Shown piece by piece: positions 6,908-13,685 of a stretch of DNA of 44,431 nucleotides. Source of the DNA: a virus; the IMG/VR virus record IMGVR_UViG_3300022538_000096, positions 1 through 44,431 of that record. One strand, 5' to 3'. A program made the position numbers and the translations under genes. The notes under the pieces are model-generated. The model saw nothing but the letters and a program-made list of their open reading frames with translations. It was not told the DNA's origin and made no database searches. The stretch's first letter is position 1. Every line of letters starts with the position of its first letter.

Positions 6908-7153
6908 CTAACTGATATTCATTAAATGTTGTCTTACGCCATCCATGTACCAGACATACCAACAGGAGCCCTCAACCATTAACTTTGCTTTAATTGACTT
7001 CCAGCTTTCACCATCCCATAACTTGCGTAGGTATGCCCTTTCACTTGATCCACTGAACCTGAATGATTTATCAATGATGATATTCAAGTCCCCACTGGCG
7101 TATTCCTCGCTTGGTGTTTCTAGTGTCCATACATCTGTTAGTGTGTTGTTCAT
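6908..7153 (-). CDS. Hypothetical protein
   Basis: An 81-residue protein, mostly beta-like, with C-terminal CWYVWYMDGVRQHL. A GGAGGTAAAGGT ribosome site precedes ATG 7153. No family recognised. Confidence 0.65.
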   Translation of the reverse strand: MNNTLTDVWTLETPSEEYASGDLNIIIDKSFRFSGSSERAYLRKLWDGESWKSIKAKLMVEGSCWYVWYMDGVRQHLMNIS

Positions 7154-7183
7154 TACCTTTACCTCCTGTATTTATTTATACTC

Positions 7184-7414
7184 TTATTTCTGTGTTCTTA
7201 TCTCTGCACAAGCGCGAGATAGGGCACGGGCAGCATCTTTATCGTAATAAACTCCTGTTTGTTCATGGGTATATCCTTTGTTTTCCTCGTAAAAGTCGTA
7301 GTGTATGAAGCACCCCCAACCTTGGCTGGTTGAAGATAGGATAACTGAAACGTTTTTTATCCTTGGCAAGGTAAATTTAAAATAGTTATCAAGTGTTATT
7401 TCTTTGCTAGACAT
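7184..7414 (-). CDS. Hypothetical protein
   Basis: A 76-residue protein with a helix near the end (KDAARALSRACAEIRTQ). Overlaps the neighbouring gene by eight bases. Function unknown. Confidence 0.65.
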   Translation of the reverse strand: MSSKEITLDNYFKFTLPRIKNVSVILSSTSQGWGCFIHYDFYEENKGYTHEQTGVYYDKDAARALSRACAEIRTQK

Positions 7415-7685
7415 TTGTGAATTCCTCTTCCTCTTTCAATAATCTATTCCATGTTATTTCTGCGATATGGGGAGAATAGACTTCATAATCAAAAAATCCT
7501 TGATTATCTTCTGTAACTATGTACCATGTTTCGCTATTATATTTGATTAATCCATTCCACCCAAAACCCGGTACATCTCCTAATTCTTCATCGCATCCAT
7601 TAAGTGATATGTTATATAACTCCTCTCCTTTCTCTTGGTTAGTGCATCCCTCAAATTTACCTGGGTATCTGGTTTTGTTAGCCAT
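7407..7685 (-). CDS. Hypothetical protein
   Basis: A 92-residue acidic protein with two Cys and a Gly-Phe-Gly-Trp segment (DVPGFGWNGLIKY). GGGAGGTT precedes the ATG. Function unknown. Confidence 0.65.
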   Translation of the reverse strand: MANKTRYPGKFEGCTNQEKGEELYNISLNGCDEELGDVPGFGWNGLIKYNSETWYIVTEDNQGFFDYEVYSPHIAEITWNRLLKEEEEFTNV

Positions 7686-7734
7686 TGTATAACCTCCCTA
7701 TTTATTTACCTATATTATACAGTCTATGTATTAA

Positions 7735-7893
7735 TTACCATCTGGTGATTTTATCTCGTTTGCTGGCAGTCCATATATGGCCGCATATCGAACAATAGTA
7801 CGTTGTGGAATATCCAAACTCATCTTCACGTTTCTTTTTAACCATTAGTGTCTTGTGTTGGCAGGTTGGACAATCAATAAGCTTAAGTTTCAT
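7735..7893 (-). CDS. Zinc-ribbon protein
   Basis: A 52-residue protein with CPTC at 8-11 and CSIC at about 34-37, the classical spacing of a zinc ribbon, and a basic C-terminus ending ITRW. ATGA overlap with the gene upstream. Likely nucleic-acid or protein binding. Confidence 0.68.
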   Translation of the reverse strand: MKLKLIDCPTCQHKTLMVKKKREDEFGYSTTYYCSICGHIWTASKRDKITRW

Positions 7894-8075
7894 AACATCC
7901 CCTTTAGTTTTAAGTATCTAGTGGATAATTCATCTAATGTGAGTTTTCTTAAAGATTTACGCTTAGTATTAGTTGCATCCCACCATATTGAATGAGATAA
8001 TGTGGTGCTGTCATAAGGATAACCGTATTCAGCTTCTAGCAACCATTCAATTACAGTTGATTTAGTAAGTTTCAT
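7890..8075 (-). CDS. Small hypothetical protein
   Basis: A 61-residue protein beginning MKLTKSTVIEWLLEAEYGYP. It is joined by ATGA overlaps to both neighbours. Function unknown. Confidence 0.65.
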   Translation of the reverse strand: MKLTKSTVIEWLLEAEYGYPYDSTTLSHSIWWDATNTKRKSLRKLTLDELSTRYLKLKGML

Positions 8076-8203
8076 ACCCTCATTATAGACCCTATATCTT
8101 GAGTCAACTCCTTGGCTAATTTATCCTGATTAAGTTTAGCTTGCTTGAGTTCAAACTTCTTGAGTCTTTTGTCTAGTTCCCGGGGTGTTAATTTATTACT
8201 CAT
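8072..8203 (-). CDS. Small basic helical protein, first gene of the leftward operon
   Basis: A 43-residue Lys-rich helix (TPRELDKRLKKFELKQAKL...). CTTGAGGT precedes ATG 8203. As the promoter-proximal gene of the leftward block it would be the most strongly expressed. Function unknown. Confidence 0.6.
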   Translation of the reverse strand: MSNKLTPRELDKRLKKFELKQAKLNQDKLAKELTQDIGSIMRV

Positions 8204-8260
8204 ACCTCAAGTTATCATAGAAACTATGTCTTGTCAAGTAGTATTTGGCTTGACTTTATC

Positions 8261-8276
8261 TAGGGTGTTCACCCTA
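8261..8276. promoter_or_regulatory. Palindromic operator candidate
   Basis: TAGGGTG-TT-CACCCTA, a 7-base inverted repeat with a two-base centre, the size bound by a dimeric repressor. It covers the expected start point of the candidate leftward promoter at 8280-8307. Confidence 0.5.
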
Positions 8277-8279
8277 TCT

Positions 8280-8307
8280 TTTATATAAATATTTACATGG
8301 TTATTAA
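8280..8307 (-). promoter_or_regulatory. Candidate leftward promoter
   Basis: Read on the minus strand: TTAATA (8302-8307), 16 bases, TATAAA (8280-8285). The -10 is good, the -35 only fair (4 of 6). It would start transcription inside the palindrome at 8261-8276 and drive the small-gene operon 8203 to 3934. Confidence 0.4.
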
Positions 8308-8320
8308 AAATAAGTAGAAC
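8292..8320 (+). promoter_or_regulatory. Candidate rightward promoter with SOS-like box
   Basis: TTTACA (8292-8297), 17 bases, TAGAAC (8315-8320). The -10 overlaps GAACAAATGTTC (8317-8328), an exact GAAC-N4-GTTC as in the LexA box of Gram-positive bacteria. LexA binding here would block the promoter until DNA damage. It would read toward the gene at 8776. Confidence 0.4.
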
Positions 8321-8775
8321 AAATGTTCGTGTGTATCTATGGGACAACAGCACAATCTCTCTAAGGCGTTACGAGTGACACATGGGCGTGTAACGCAGTA
8401 CGACGTGACGGGTTGCCTATAAAATATCTATCCCTTAAGACAGTATACCCTGGGGGATGGGGGGATGATAACCATCGTTGTAAGTTGAATCTCCCCCCTA
8501 CCCATGATAAACGTTAGTTGTATAAATATATGTTATGGGTTACATTATTATTACTAATGGGTTCAACTCACCTAAATTCTCACAACATCACTTACACTAG
8601 TAGTGATAATGATGATTTATAGTGTAATATGAGTGTAACGTTACATAATGGTTATTGTGCGCCCCATGCGAAGGGGTTGAGGCTGGCGGATGTATATATA
8701 ATGGTTCAACCCCTACATAACGCAGGGTAAAATACGTCTATAGTAAGTTTAGTATAAGTATAATAGAGGTGAGAT

Positions 8776-8964
8776 ATGAGTTACTGGCAAAAGTGTCCTA
8801 TATGTGATGGTACTGGTTTGGTTTCAGGGGGATACTTTACTTCCCCAGGTTACCATGATGAGTATGGTAATTGGACATCTAATAATGCTGCTGAACGATG
8901 CAAGGTTTGTAATGGTGAGGGTATTCTGGCAACGCCCAAAGATGTGGAATATGCCAAGCAGTAA
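8776..8964 (+). CDS. DnaJ-type zinc-finger miniprotein
   Basis: A 62-residue protein with two CxxCxGxG-type repeats: CPICDGTG (8-15) and CKVCNGEG near residue 42, as in the cysteine-rich region of DnaJ. Two such repeats make one zinc site. GAGGTGAG precedes the ATG. A TATAAT at 8759 is too close to serve as its promoter. A similar gene lies at 10197-10385. Confidence 0.75.
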   Translation: MSYWQKCPICDGTGLVSGGYFTSPGYHDEYGNWTSNNAAERCKVCNGEGILATPKDVEYAKQ

Positions 8965-9304
8965 AGAAGTAAGAAGAGGCCAACAGCGTAAAAGACGTGA
9001 AGCCCCTCTTGAAGCCCCGACAAATGAAGCCCCTAAAACCTTGAAGCCCCGATCTAACGGTGATGATTATAACCCTGATGAGATGTTAGATGGACGTAAG
9101 AGATACTTGGGGCCGTTCACTGATGGCCGGGTATTAGATAGATTAAGTGTACCAGATACCGTCATACCTTCAGTGTTATTTGAAGGGAAGAAGAGTGCCA
9201 TACCAGGTCGTATATTTATAAAAAACATGAAAGCTCTCAATGAAAACACTAAATGGACGGGTAGATTCAATAGGGAGTCTTTCGAGAGGTTAAGGGGGAT
9301 TTAG
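8951..9304 (+). CDS. Basic hypothetical protein
   Basis: A 117-residue protein. ATG 8951 or 8942 overlaps the end of the zinc-finger gene; no clear ribosome site decides between them, and translation may be coupled. N-terminal 40 residues are highly basic with repeated EAP triplets; the rest is compact (GRRYL-like turn, then PGRIFIKNMKAL). Possibly nucleic-acid binding. Function unknown. Confidence 0.6.
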   Translation: MPSSKEVRRGQQRKRREAPLEAPTNEAPKTLKPRSNGDDYNPDEMLDGRKRYLGPFTDGRVLDRLSVPDTVIPSVLFEGKKSAIPGRIFIKNMKALNENTKWTGRFNRESFERLRGI

Positions 9305-9308
9305 TCCA

Positions 9309-9503
9309 TTATTCCTTGTTAGTCAAGAGTCTTATATTTTGGTAGTTAATAACCCCCGCTTCTATTAGTAAGGAAACCAACGCTTCTATTTGGGAACTTC
9401 TCATCCCCGTGATACGGTTGTGCGATTTAGTAAACTCTCCCTTATTCCCCTCCCAATGGTCTTGCAATTTATCCATTACATACCCCAAGAATTCATTATC
9501 CAT
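9309..9503 (-). CDS. Small hypothetical protein
   Basis: A 64-residue protein starting MDNEFLGYVMDKLQDHWEGN. GGAGGATAGAG before ATG 9503 decides the start against the in-frame ATG at 9524. Convergent with the gene ending at 9304. Function unknown. Confidence 0.62.
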   Translation of the reverse strand: MDNEFLGYVMDKLQDHWEGNKGEFTKSHNRITGMRSSQIEALVSLLIEAGVINYQNIRLLTNKE

Positions 9504-9505
9504 CT

Positions 9506-9634
9506 CTATCCTCCCATAGACCATGATTGTTCAAATTTATCTGCTCCGCACCTCTGGCAAACCCAATGTACTCCACAACAGGAACCACGGGGTCTTCTCT
9601 TGTGCCCTAGAATAAGACATATAATTCTTTTCAT
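9506..9634 (-). CDS. Small Cys-rich protein (phage 'RCWRCG'-type)
   Basis: A 42-residue protein: MKRIICLILGHKRR, then GSCCGVHWVCQRCGADKF. Small phage proteins with a LxGHxxR start and a C-terminal CxxCG are common and probably bind zinc. GGAGGAGAT before ATG 9634 sets the start. ATGA overlap with the gene upstream. Confidence 0.65.
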   Translation of the reverse strand: MKRIICLILGHKRRPRGSCCGVHWVCQRCGADKFEQSWSMGG

Positions 9635-10038
9635 ATCTCCTCCCACTTCTTTCCCGACCATTTCTTTCCGTACTTCTCGTGCATCAGAAAAGCCAACCAT
9701 AGTTGTTCCATAGATGTAAACTTAGAAAATACACCGTCCATGTATTCTATCGGATAGGTTTTAATAAATTTCTCAAAGGCATAATAAAGTTCAGGCAATG
9801 GAAGCCCTATCATCTCCTGTATCTGGTCTTGCTTGAAAAGTTTGATAAAGAATATATTTTTTATTGCTATAGTATCAGTCCATATTTTAGGTTTGAGATA
9901 ATCCCCGACACATTCATTTGGTGGATAGTGAAACGCTAGATTATTTCTATTAAGAGTATAGTAATCACCTTGAAATATACCACCAAATTGCAAGTCTTTC
10001 CAATCGCACATCTTTATATAAGTTTCTGTAGTATCCAT
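9631..10038 (-). CDS. Hypothetical protein
   Basis: A 135-residue aromatic-rich protein; N-terminus MDTTETYIKMCDWKDLQFGG, C-terminus basic. The middle (IGLPLPELYYAFEKFIKTYP) is helical. GGAGGAATAG precedes the ATG. No family recognised. Confidence 0.68.
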   Translation of the reverse strand: MDTTETYIKMCDWKDLQFGGIFQGDYYTLNRNNLAFHYPPNECVGDYLKPKIWTDTIAIKNIFFIKLFKQDQIQEMIGLPLPELYYAFEKFIKTYPIEYMDGVFSKFTSMEQLWLAFLMHEKYGKKWSGKKWEEI

Positions 10039-10200
10039 CTATTCCTCCATTTCTGGCTTGAATGTTTGTAATGCTTCTATTAAAGATTTGAAGCTATTTT
10101 CTGATATTTCGCCTTCTTCACGCAAGTGTTCTAAGAAAAAGAATATTTTACGCCAATCGTAATTTTTTTGTTCACGTTCTACTTCAGTGTATGTACTCAT
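10039..10200 (-). CDS. Small acidic protein
   Basis: A 53-residue protein (MSTYTEVEREQKNYDWRKIF...) with GGAGGAATAG upstream and ATGA overlap with the zinc-finger gene before it. Helical; function unknown. Confidence 0.6.
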   Translation of the reverse strand: MSTYTEVEREQKNYDWRKIFFFLEHLREEGEISENSFKSLIEALQTFKPEMEE

Positions 10201-10385
10201 CTATTCCTCCACAATCTTTTGGTAAGGGTGTAGCCAGTCCCGTTGCACTTCTCGCACTTTGTAGGTATGTAGCCGCCAGGCGGGCTATTCAGTCTTGGGT
10301 ATATAAATAGATATTCACCCTGCCCCTTACATTTGGAGCACTTTTTCTTAGCCACTTTTCTTATCTCTGATTGTTTGGTTTTCAT
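10197..10385 (-). CDS. DnaJ-type zinc-finger miniprotein
   Basis: A 62-residue protein with CSKCKGQG (16-23) and CEKCNGTG (44-51), the paired CxxCxGxG repeats of DnaJ, between basic ends. Paralogous in layout to the 8776 gene, though in a different operon. Probably binds one zinc; may contact nucleic acid or a host chaperone client, which is not shown. Confidence 0.75.
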   Translation of the reverse strand: MKTKQSEIRKVAKKKCSKCKGQGEYLFIYPRLNSPPGGYIPTKCEKCNGTGYTLTKRLWRNR

Positions 10386-10523
10386 TAGATTAATCCTTTA
10401 TTCATTTTTTTCATAATCACTCTATCATTTTCATCTAATCTGTTTACCAATAAATATACTTCCCTCACCATCAAATAATCCTGCAATATAATACAATTCT
10501 GCTATATCTTGCTCAATACTCAT
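10385..10523 (-). pseudogene. Broken LAGLIDADG homing endonuclease fragment
   Basis: From ATG 10523 (ATGA overlap with the gene upstream) a 30-residue frame stops at 10431. It contains AELYYIAGLFDGEGSIFIG, a textbook LAGLIDADG motif with its flanks, but the rest of the endonuclease fold is absent. A second short frame (28 residues, ATG 10471 to 10385) continues in another reading frame and ends on the start of the next gene; a single frameshift would join them into about 46 residues. The best reading is a decayed, truncated homing endonuclease. Alternatively two tiny unrelated genes. An intact LAGLIDADG gene lies at 21471. Confidence 0.5.
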
Positions 10524-10765
10524 ACTTCCTCCTCTGGGATAAAGCACCAAGTGCCTTTTACTAATTTACTCTCATCATCAGAATGGGGAGCAAAAGAGTG
10601 GTAGTCTTTCCTAAGAGCCTCTAAAATAGCATCAGCACCAGCTTCAAAGTTAAAATAAGATGAGCGTTCACCGCAAGATAGTTCACATTGATACCCGTAA
10701 TCATCTATGACGGCATCTTTACAAGTATCACATTTCAGATTCTTCCATCCATCAGGTCTCCACAT
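10520..10765 (-). CDS. Cys-containing hypothetical protein
   Basis: An 81-residue protein with CDTC (12-15) and CELSC (27-31) giving a probable zinc site, then an acidic helix (GADAILEALRKDY). TGGAGGTG precedes the ATG. First gene of the 10765-9309 leftward operon, behind a strong promoter. Function unknown. Confidence 0.68.
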   Translation of the reverse strand: MWRPDGWKNLKCDTCKDAVIDDYGYQCELSCGERSSYFNFEAGADAILEALRKDYHSFAPHSDDESKLVKGTWCFIPEEEV

Positions 10766-10826
10766 ACTACACCTCCAATTTAGTAGGGGCTGAGGTTTTA
10801 CCTAGTATTATCCTCACTATGAGGGC

Positions 10827-10840
10827 TGTATCCAGATACA
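10827..10840. promoter_or_regulatory. Inverted repeat in the leader, operator candidate
   Basis: TGTATC-CA-GATACA, six-base arms with a two-base centre, about 23 bases downstream of the start of the leftward transcript. A second small hairpin (CCTCA-cta-TGAGG, 10812-10824) follows. Either could be an operator or a leader hairpin. Confidence 0.35.
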
Positions 10841-10869
10841 ACCACATCATTCTTCACCCCTACATATTA

Positions 10870-10899
10870 ATTATACAACAAAATAAAAGGAAATGTCAA
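10870..10899 (-). promoter_or_regulatory. Strong leftward sigma70-type promoter
   Basis: On the minus strand TTGACA (10894-10899), 18 bases, TATAAT (10870-10875): both boxes are perfect. It drives the operon 10765 to 9309 after a leader of about 100 bases. The -35 box overlaps the first bases of the divergent gene at 10899, so expression of the two may interfere. Confidence 0.8.
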
Positions 10900-11204
10900 T
10901 GACAGAAGAAGAAATATTGGAAATAATGGATAATTTACTACCAGACACCACGCCTGAGAGGATTAAGGCCAACAGAAGTTATAAAGCCTCATTCCCTTCC
11001 GGGCAGACTAAAAGGGGAAGTCCTGTGCTTGGTTATAGTATTAAAGGTACGAGTGGTTTATCTTCCAAGGATAGAGACTTGAATGATTTGATTTATGAAT
11101 ACCAACATTACTTTGACAAGGGATATATAGCACCACACAGGATAGATGACTTACCCGATTTGATAAGGGGGAAATGTGAACAGAATATTAGAGGAAGAAC
11201 TTGA
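10899..11204 (+). CDS. Hypothetical protein
   Basis: A 101-residue acidic N-terminus (MTEEEILEIMDNLLPDTTPE) followed by a basic middle. ATG 10899 is preferred to ATG 10893 because AAAGGA then has normal spacing. It opens the late rightward transcription unit that leads to the terminase. No family recognised. Confidence 0.62.
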   Translation: MTEEEILEIMDNLLPDTTPERIKANRSYKASFPSGQTKRGSPVLGYSIKGTSGLSSKDRDLNDLIYEYQHYFDKGYIAPHRIDDLPDLIRGKCEQNIRGRT

Positions 11205-11205
11205 A

Positions 11206-11349
11206 ATGGAGATAGCCGAGGATTGTTGGGCTATCATACATGATATATGGCACGAACTAAATGATGAATATGGCTATACCCCTTTAATGTGTTTATTCAG
11301 AACTTCTGAATTTAGAGATAAGTGGCTTGAGTATGTTAGGGGGAATTAA
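11206..11349 (+). CDS. Small hypothetical protein
   Basis: A 47-residue protein from ATG 11206 (GAGGAAG upstream); GTG 11176, just after a GGGGGA, would give 57 residues and overlap the previous gene. Contains IIHDIWHELNDEYGYTPL. Function unknown. Confidence 0.55.
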   Translation: MEIAEDCWAIIHDIWHELNDEYGYTPLMCLFRTSEFRDKWLEYVRGN

Positions 11350-11426
11350 TGTCACGTAAATCAAAAAAGACTAATTATAAAAGTACCCCTAAACACCCGA
11401 AACCTAAAAAGAAGAAGGGATATTAA
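11349..11426 (+). CDS. Tiny basic peptide
   Basis: A 25-residue peptide, 11 of them Lys or Arg (MSRKSKKTNYKSTPKHPKP...). Its ATG overlaps the previous stop (TAATG) and its stop overlaps the next start in the same way, which suggests it is translated. Possibly nucleic-acid or phosphate binding; unproven. Confidence 0.45.
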   Translation: MSRKSKKTNYKSTPKHPKPKKKKGY

Positions 11427-11659
11427 TGAAAATAGTAGAAGTTGAATGGGAAGATGCTTGTGCAAACTCTGGTTACTTGGACAAAGAACATTGGGACACT
11501 AGCCATAGGCCTGTTCTATGTAAAACAGTCGGTCATTTGTACAAGAAAAACAGTGGTATGGTTCTATTGGCCTCTGAAAAGTTTGAGGATGGTGATTTGA
11601 GATACACCCATACAATACCTAGGAAGATGATAAAAAAGATTACTGTTTTAAAAGGATGA
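11426..11659 (+). CDS. Hypothetical protein, beta-rich
   Basis: A 77-residue protein (MKIVEVEWEDACANSGYLDK...) with alternating strands ending in RKMIKKITVLKG. This layout, ending with a K-I-x-x-L strand, recurs in small phage proteins of unknown role. Good gene by its overlaps. Confidence 0.66.
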   Translation: MKIVEVEWEDACANSGYLDKEHWDTSHRPVLCKTVGHLYKKNSGMVLLASEKFEDGDLRYTHTIPRKMIKKITVLKG

Positions 11660-11660
11660 T

Positions 11661-11780
11661 ATGCCTAAAGCATTACATGATAAGTTAAGACGACAAGCTG
11701 AGAAGAAAGGCTTAAAGGGCGAGAGGAAGAAAGCCTACATCTATGGAACTATGTCCAAAATAGAGAAACGGAAGAAATGA
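11661..11780 (+). CDS. Small basic protein
   Basis: A 39-residue Lys/Arg-rich protein (MPKALHDKLRRQAEKKGLKG...YIYGTMSKIEKRKK). The RQAEKKGLKGERKKAYIYGT pattern is frequent in phage miniproteins just before terminase genes, with a helix-hairpin look. AAAGGATGAT upstream. ATGA overlap with the next gene. Confidence 0.6.
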   Translation: MPKALHDKLRRQAEKKGLKGERKKAYIYGTMSKIEKRKK

Positions 11781-12259
11781 ACGACTACGACAAAATGGTA
11801 GAGATATGGGAAGTGGAGGGGTTAAGGTTAAAGCAAGATAGGATTAATGAGATATGCGGGGATTTACAGGTAAAGGTTTCCCAGTATTGGAAGTTCCTAA
11901 GAGAATACAAGAAATCCATAGGCATAGAGGTTAAAGAGGAAGAAAGTGACCCCGACAAGATTTTTGCCAATTATATTGAGAGTGTCAGGAAAAAGGCCCT
12001 TGGTGATAAGGATTGGGCGAGGATATATACTGGGTTACTCAGATTCACTAAGATAGAGGAGATTAATGACGAACTTAGCCCTGAACAATATCTTGAATTT
12101 AGCAGAAAACTCAGGGACACCCTCTCAGAAGAGTATAAATCTACAGGAATCTGCCCATTGTGCCAGTTCCGTGTTTTACTGGATTCGGAATCACGTATAC
12201 ATCCAGAACGAGAACACAATGAAAGTGGAGAAGTGGCAACCGTGGGATTACCTGATTGA
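11777..12259 (+). CDS. terS: Probable terminase small subunit
   Basis: A 160-residue protein immediately before the large terminase. The N-terminus (EIWEVEGLRLKQDRINEICGDLQVKVSQYWKF broken into two helices) resembles the DNA-binding helix-turn-helix of small terminases, followed by acidic central helices. It overlaps the large subunit by 194 bases in another frame, which is unusually long. In that overlap its tail contains CPLC. The call rests on position and helical layout, not on a diagnostic motif. Confidence 0.55.
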   Translation: MNDYDKMVEIWEVEGLRLKQDRINEICGDLQVKVSQYWKFLREYKKSIGIEVKEEESDPDKIFANYIESVRKKALGDKDWARIYTGLLRFTKIEEINDELSPEQYLEFSRKLRDTLSEEYKSTGICPLCQFRVLLDSESRIHPEREHNESGEVATVGLPD

Positions 12260-13682
12260 CCTCTTATGGGTGTTTTTAAACTATAATGACATAACAATAG
12301 AGAAAGCCCGACAGTTGGGTATTTCGTGGCTTGTAAACGCTTTTGCCGTATGGAGGGTAAACTTCTTCGCAAATGCCAAGGCTCTCGTTTTAAGCCAAGG
12401 GCAAGAGGAAGCTAACGAGATGGTTTCCAAGGCAAAGTTTATTTACGAACACATGCCCAAATATATGCAACAGCCCAGAGACAGGAACAGGACTTCATGG
12501 TTATACTTTGGGGATACGTATTCGGAATTAAAGAGCCTCCCCTCAACTGACAGGGCTGGTACGGGTTACAACGCAACTCTGATAGTCAGGGATGAATTAT
12601 ACAACCATCCTTCGGGTGAGGCTAATTTTATGTCCGTAGCCCCCGCTACTGACGCTGGCGGGCAGTTGATTGATTTAAGTGCCGTTTACAGGGATGATTT
12701 GAAAAATCACTTTGTTGACCGAATACAGCAAATGTATCCCAATATCCCAGGAACGGAGAAAAGAGTTTTAAAATCAGGGTTGGAAATGTATACAAACAAA
12801 CATATGCCCTCAAGGGCTTTAGTCTTTTTACCGTGGAATTTAAGGCCTGTCCGCTTAGAGGGGCTTACATTAGAAGAGTTCTATGACACTCGCCTCCGAC
12901 CTCGTTATACAGAGATGCAGTTGGACAGACAGTACCCCTCCAGGATAGAGGATGCCTTAAGAATTTCCCTAACAAGTTCCTACTTTGAGTGGCAAATCTT
13001 AGACGAGATGGGCTATGATGTCTGCCCCCCTATCAAACAGACCGAGATAAATACGTATAACGGTATTGTTAGAGTCTATAAACCTCCTATTACGGGAAGA
13101 ACGTATATTATCTACACCGACCCCTCAGACGGGCGTGTAGACCCCTTTGTTACGGGGGTGATGGATTATGTCACTGGGGAATTAGTATGCTCTGCTACGG
13201 GGATGGAGAGGGTTTCTAAAGTAGCTGAAATACATGACTATCTCTCTAGAACATACAAAGCCACTAATTCTTATGAAGCCAACGCTGTGGGGATAACAAT
13301 GGCACAATGTTTAGATGACTTGAAAACCCCCAACCAATCTCAAAGGAGAAATGCCAAGGGTGAGATTGTAGAAGGCAGAACTGGTTTCTACGTAGAAGGG
13401 AAGATGAAAAACGAGATTATGTTCCCTGATTTAGCCTTTGGCATAGCTCATAGGAAATACGTTGTCCACGACAGGGAATTCATACAACAGGCAAAGATGG
13501 TCACAAGGGAACTAGAGAACCATGACAGGCTTAACTTTCCAGTAACCCCTCCCAAGCAGAGTTTTGACTGGGTGATGATGTTTAATGGCTTGGTTCAATT
13601 ATGTAAATATGCACCTAGAGGTACGGCTTCATTCAAGACTTACAAAGCTGACTCTAGAGGGAAGTATGCGTTAGCGAGGTAA
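12066..13682 (+). CDS. terL: Terminase large subunit
   Basis: A 538-residue packaging motor with ATPase and nuclease. KARQLGIS at 80-87 is the terminase-type Walker A variant and LIVRDE at 172-177 the Walker B with its Asp-Glu. Farther on, TYIIYTDPSDG (around residue 345) supplies the first RNase-H-like nuclease Asp, and SFDWVMMF near the end another. The N-terminal CASSVFYWIRNHVYI segment matches family members, so the true start lies upstream of it. ATG 12066 has AGAGGAG just before it and is kept despite the long overlap with the small-subunit frame. Confidence 0.92.
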   Translation: MTNLALNNILNLAENSGTPSQKSINLQESAHCASSVFYWIRNHVYIQNENTMKVEKWQPWDYLIDLLWVFLNYNDITIEKARQLGISWLVNAFAVWRVNFFANAKALVLSQGQEEANEMVSKAKFIYEHMPKYMQQPRDRNRTSWLYFGDTYSELKSLPSTDRAGTGYNATLIVRDELYNHPSGEANFMSVAPATDAGGQLIDLSAVYRDDLKNHFVDRIQQMYPNIPGTEKRVLKSGLEMYTNKHMPSRALVFLPWNLRPVRLEGLTLEEFYDTRLRPRYTEMQLDRQYPSRIEDALRISLTSSYFEWQILDEMGYDVCPPIKQTEINTYNGIVRVYKPPITGRTYIIYTDPSDGRVDPFVTGVMDYVTGELVCSATGMERVSKVAEIHDYLSRTYKATNSYEANAVGITMAQCLDDLKTPNQSQRRNAKGEIVEGRTGFYVEGKMKNEIMFPDLAFGIAHRKYVVHDREFIQQAKMVTRELENHDRLNFPVTPPKQSFDWVMMFNGLVQLCKYAPRGTASFKTYKADSRGKYALAR

Positions 13683-13685
13683 TAT

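Larger units (their letters stand above)
8204..8775. promoter_or_regulatory. Gene-free control region between divergent operons
   Basis: About 570 bases with no supportable gene, between leftward and rightward genes. It holds candidate divergent promoters near 8280-8320, a 16-base palindromic operator (8261-8276), an SOS-box-like site (8317-8328), and several inverted repeats: GCGTTAC/GTAACGC (8366-8372, 8390-8396), GGGGGGA/TCCCCCC (8459-8465, 8492-8498), the 12-base palindrome TGTAACGTTACA (8634-8645) and AGGGGTTGA/TCAACCCCT (8672-8680, 8706-8714). It may serve as the early switch or as a replication origin; iterated origin repeats are not clear. Confidence 0.6.

Noticed and set aside
8209-8237. 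TTGACA on the minus strand at 8232-8237 with TAACTT 17 bases on, as promoter of the leftward operon
   Set aside because: The start point would fall on the start codon at 8203 and the -10 would overlap the ribosome site; the TATAAA at 8280 is a better candidate.
8759-8764. TATAAT just before the gene at 8776
   Set aside because: The start point would lie in or after the ribosome site and no -35 is present at any usual distance.
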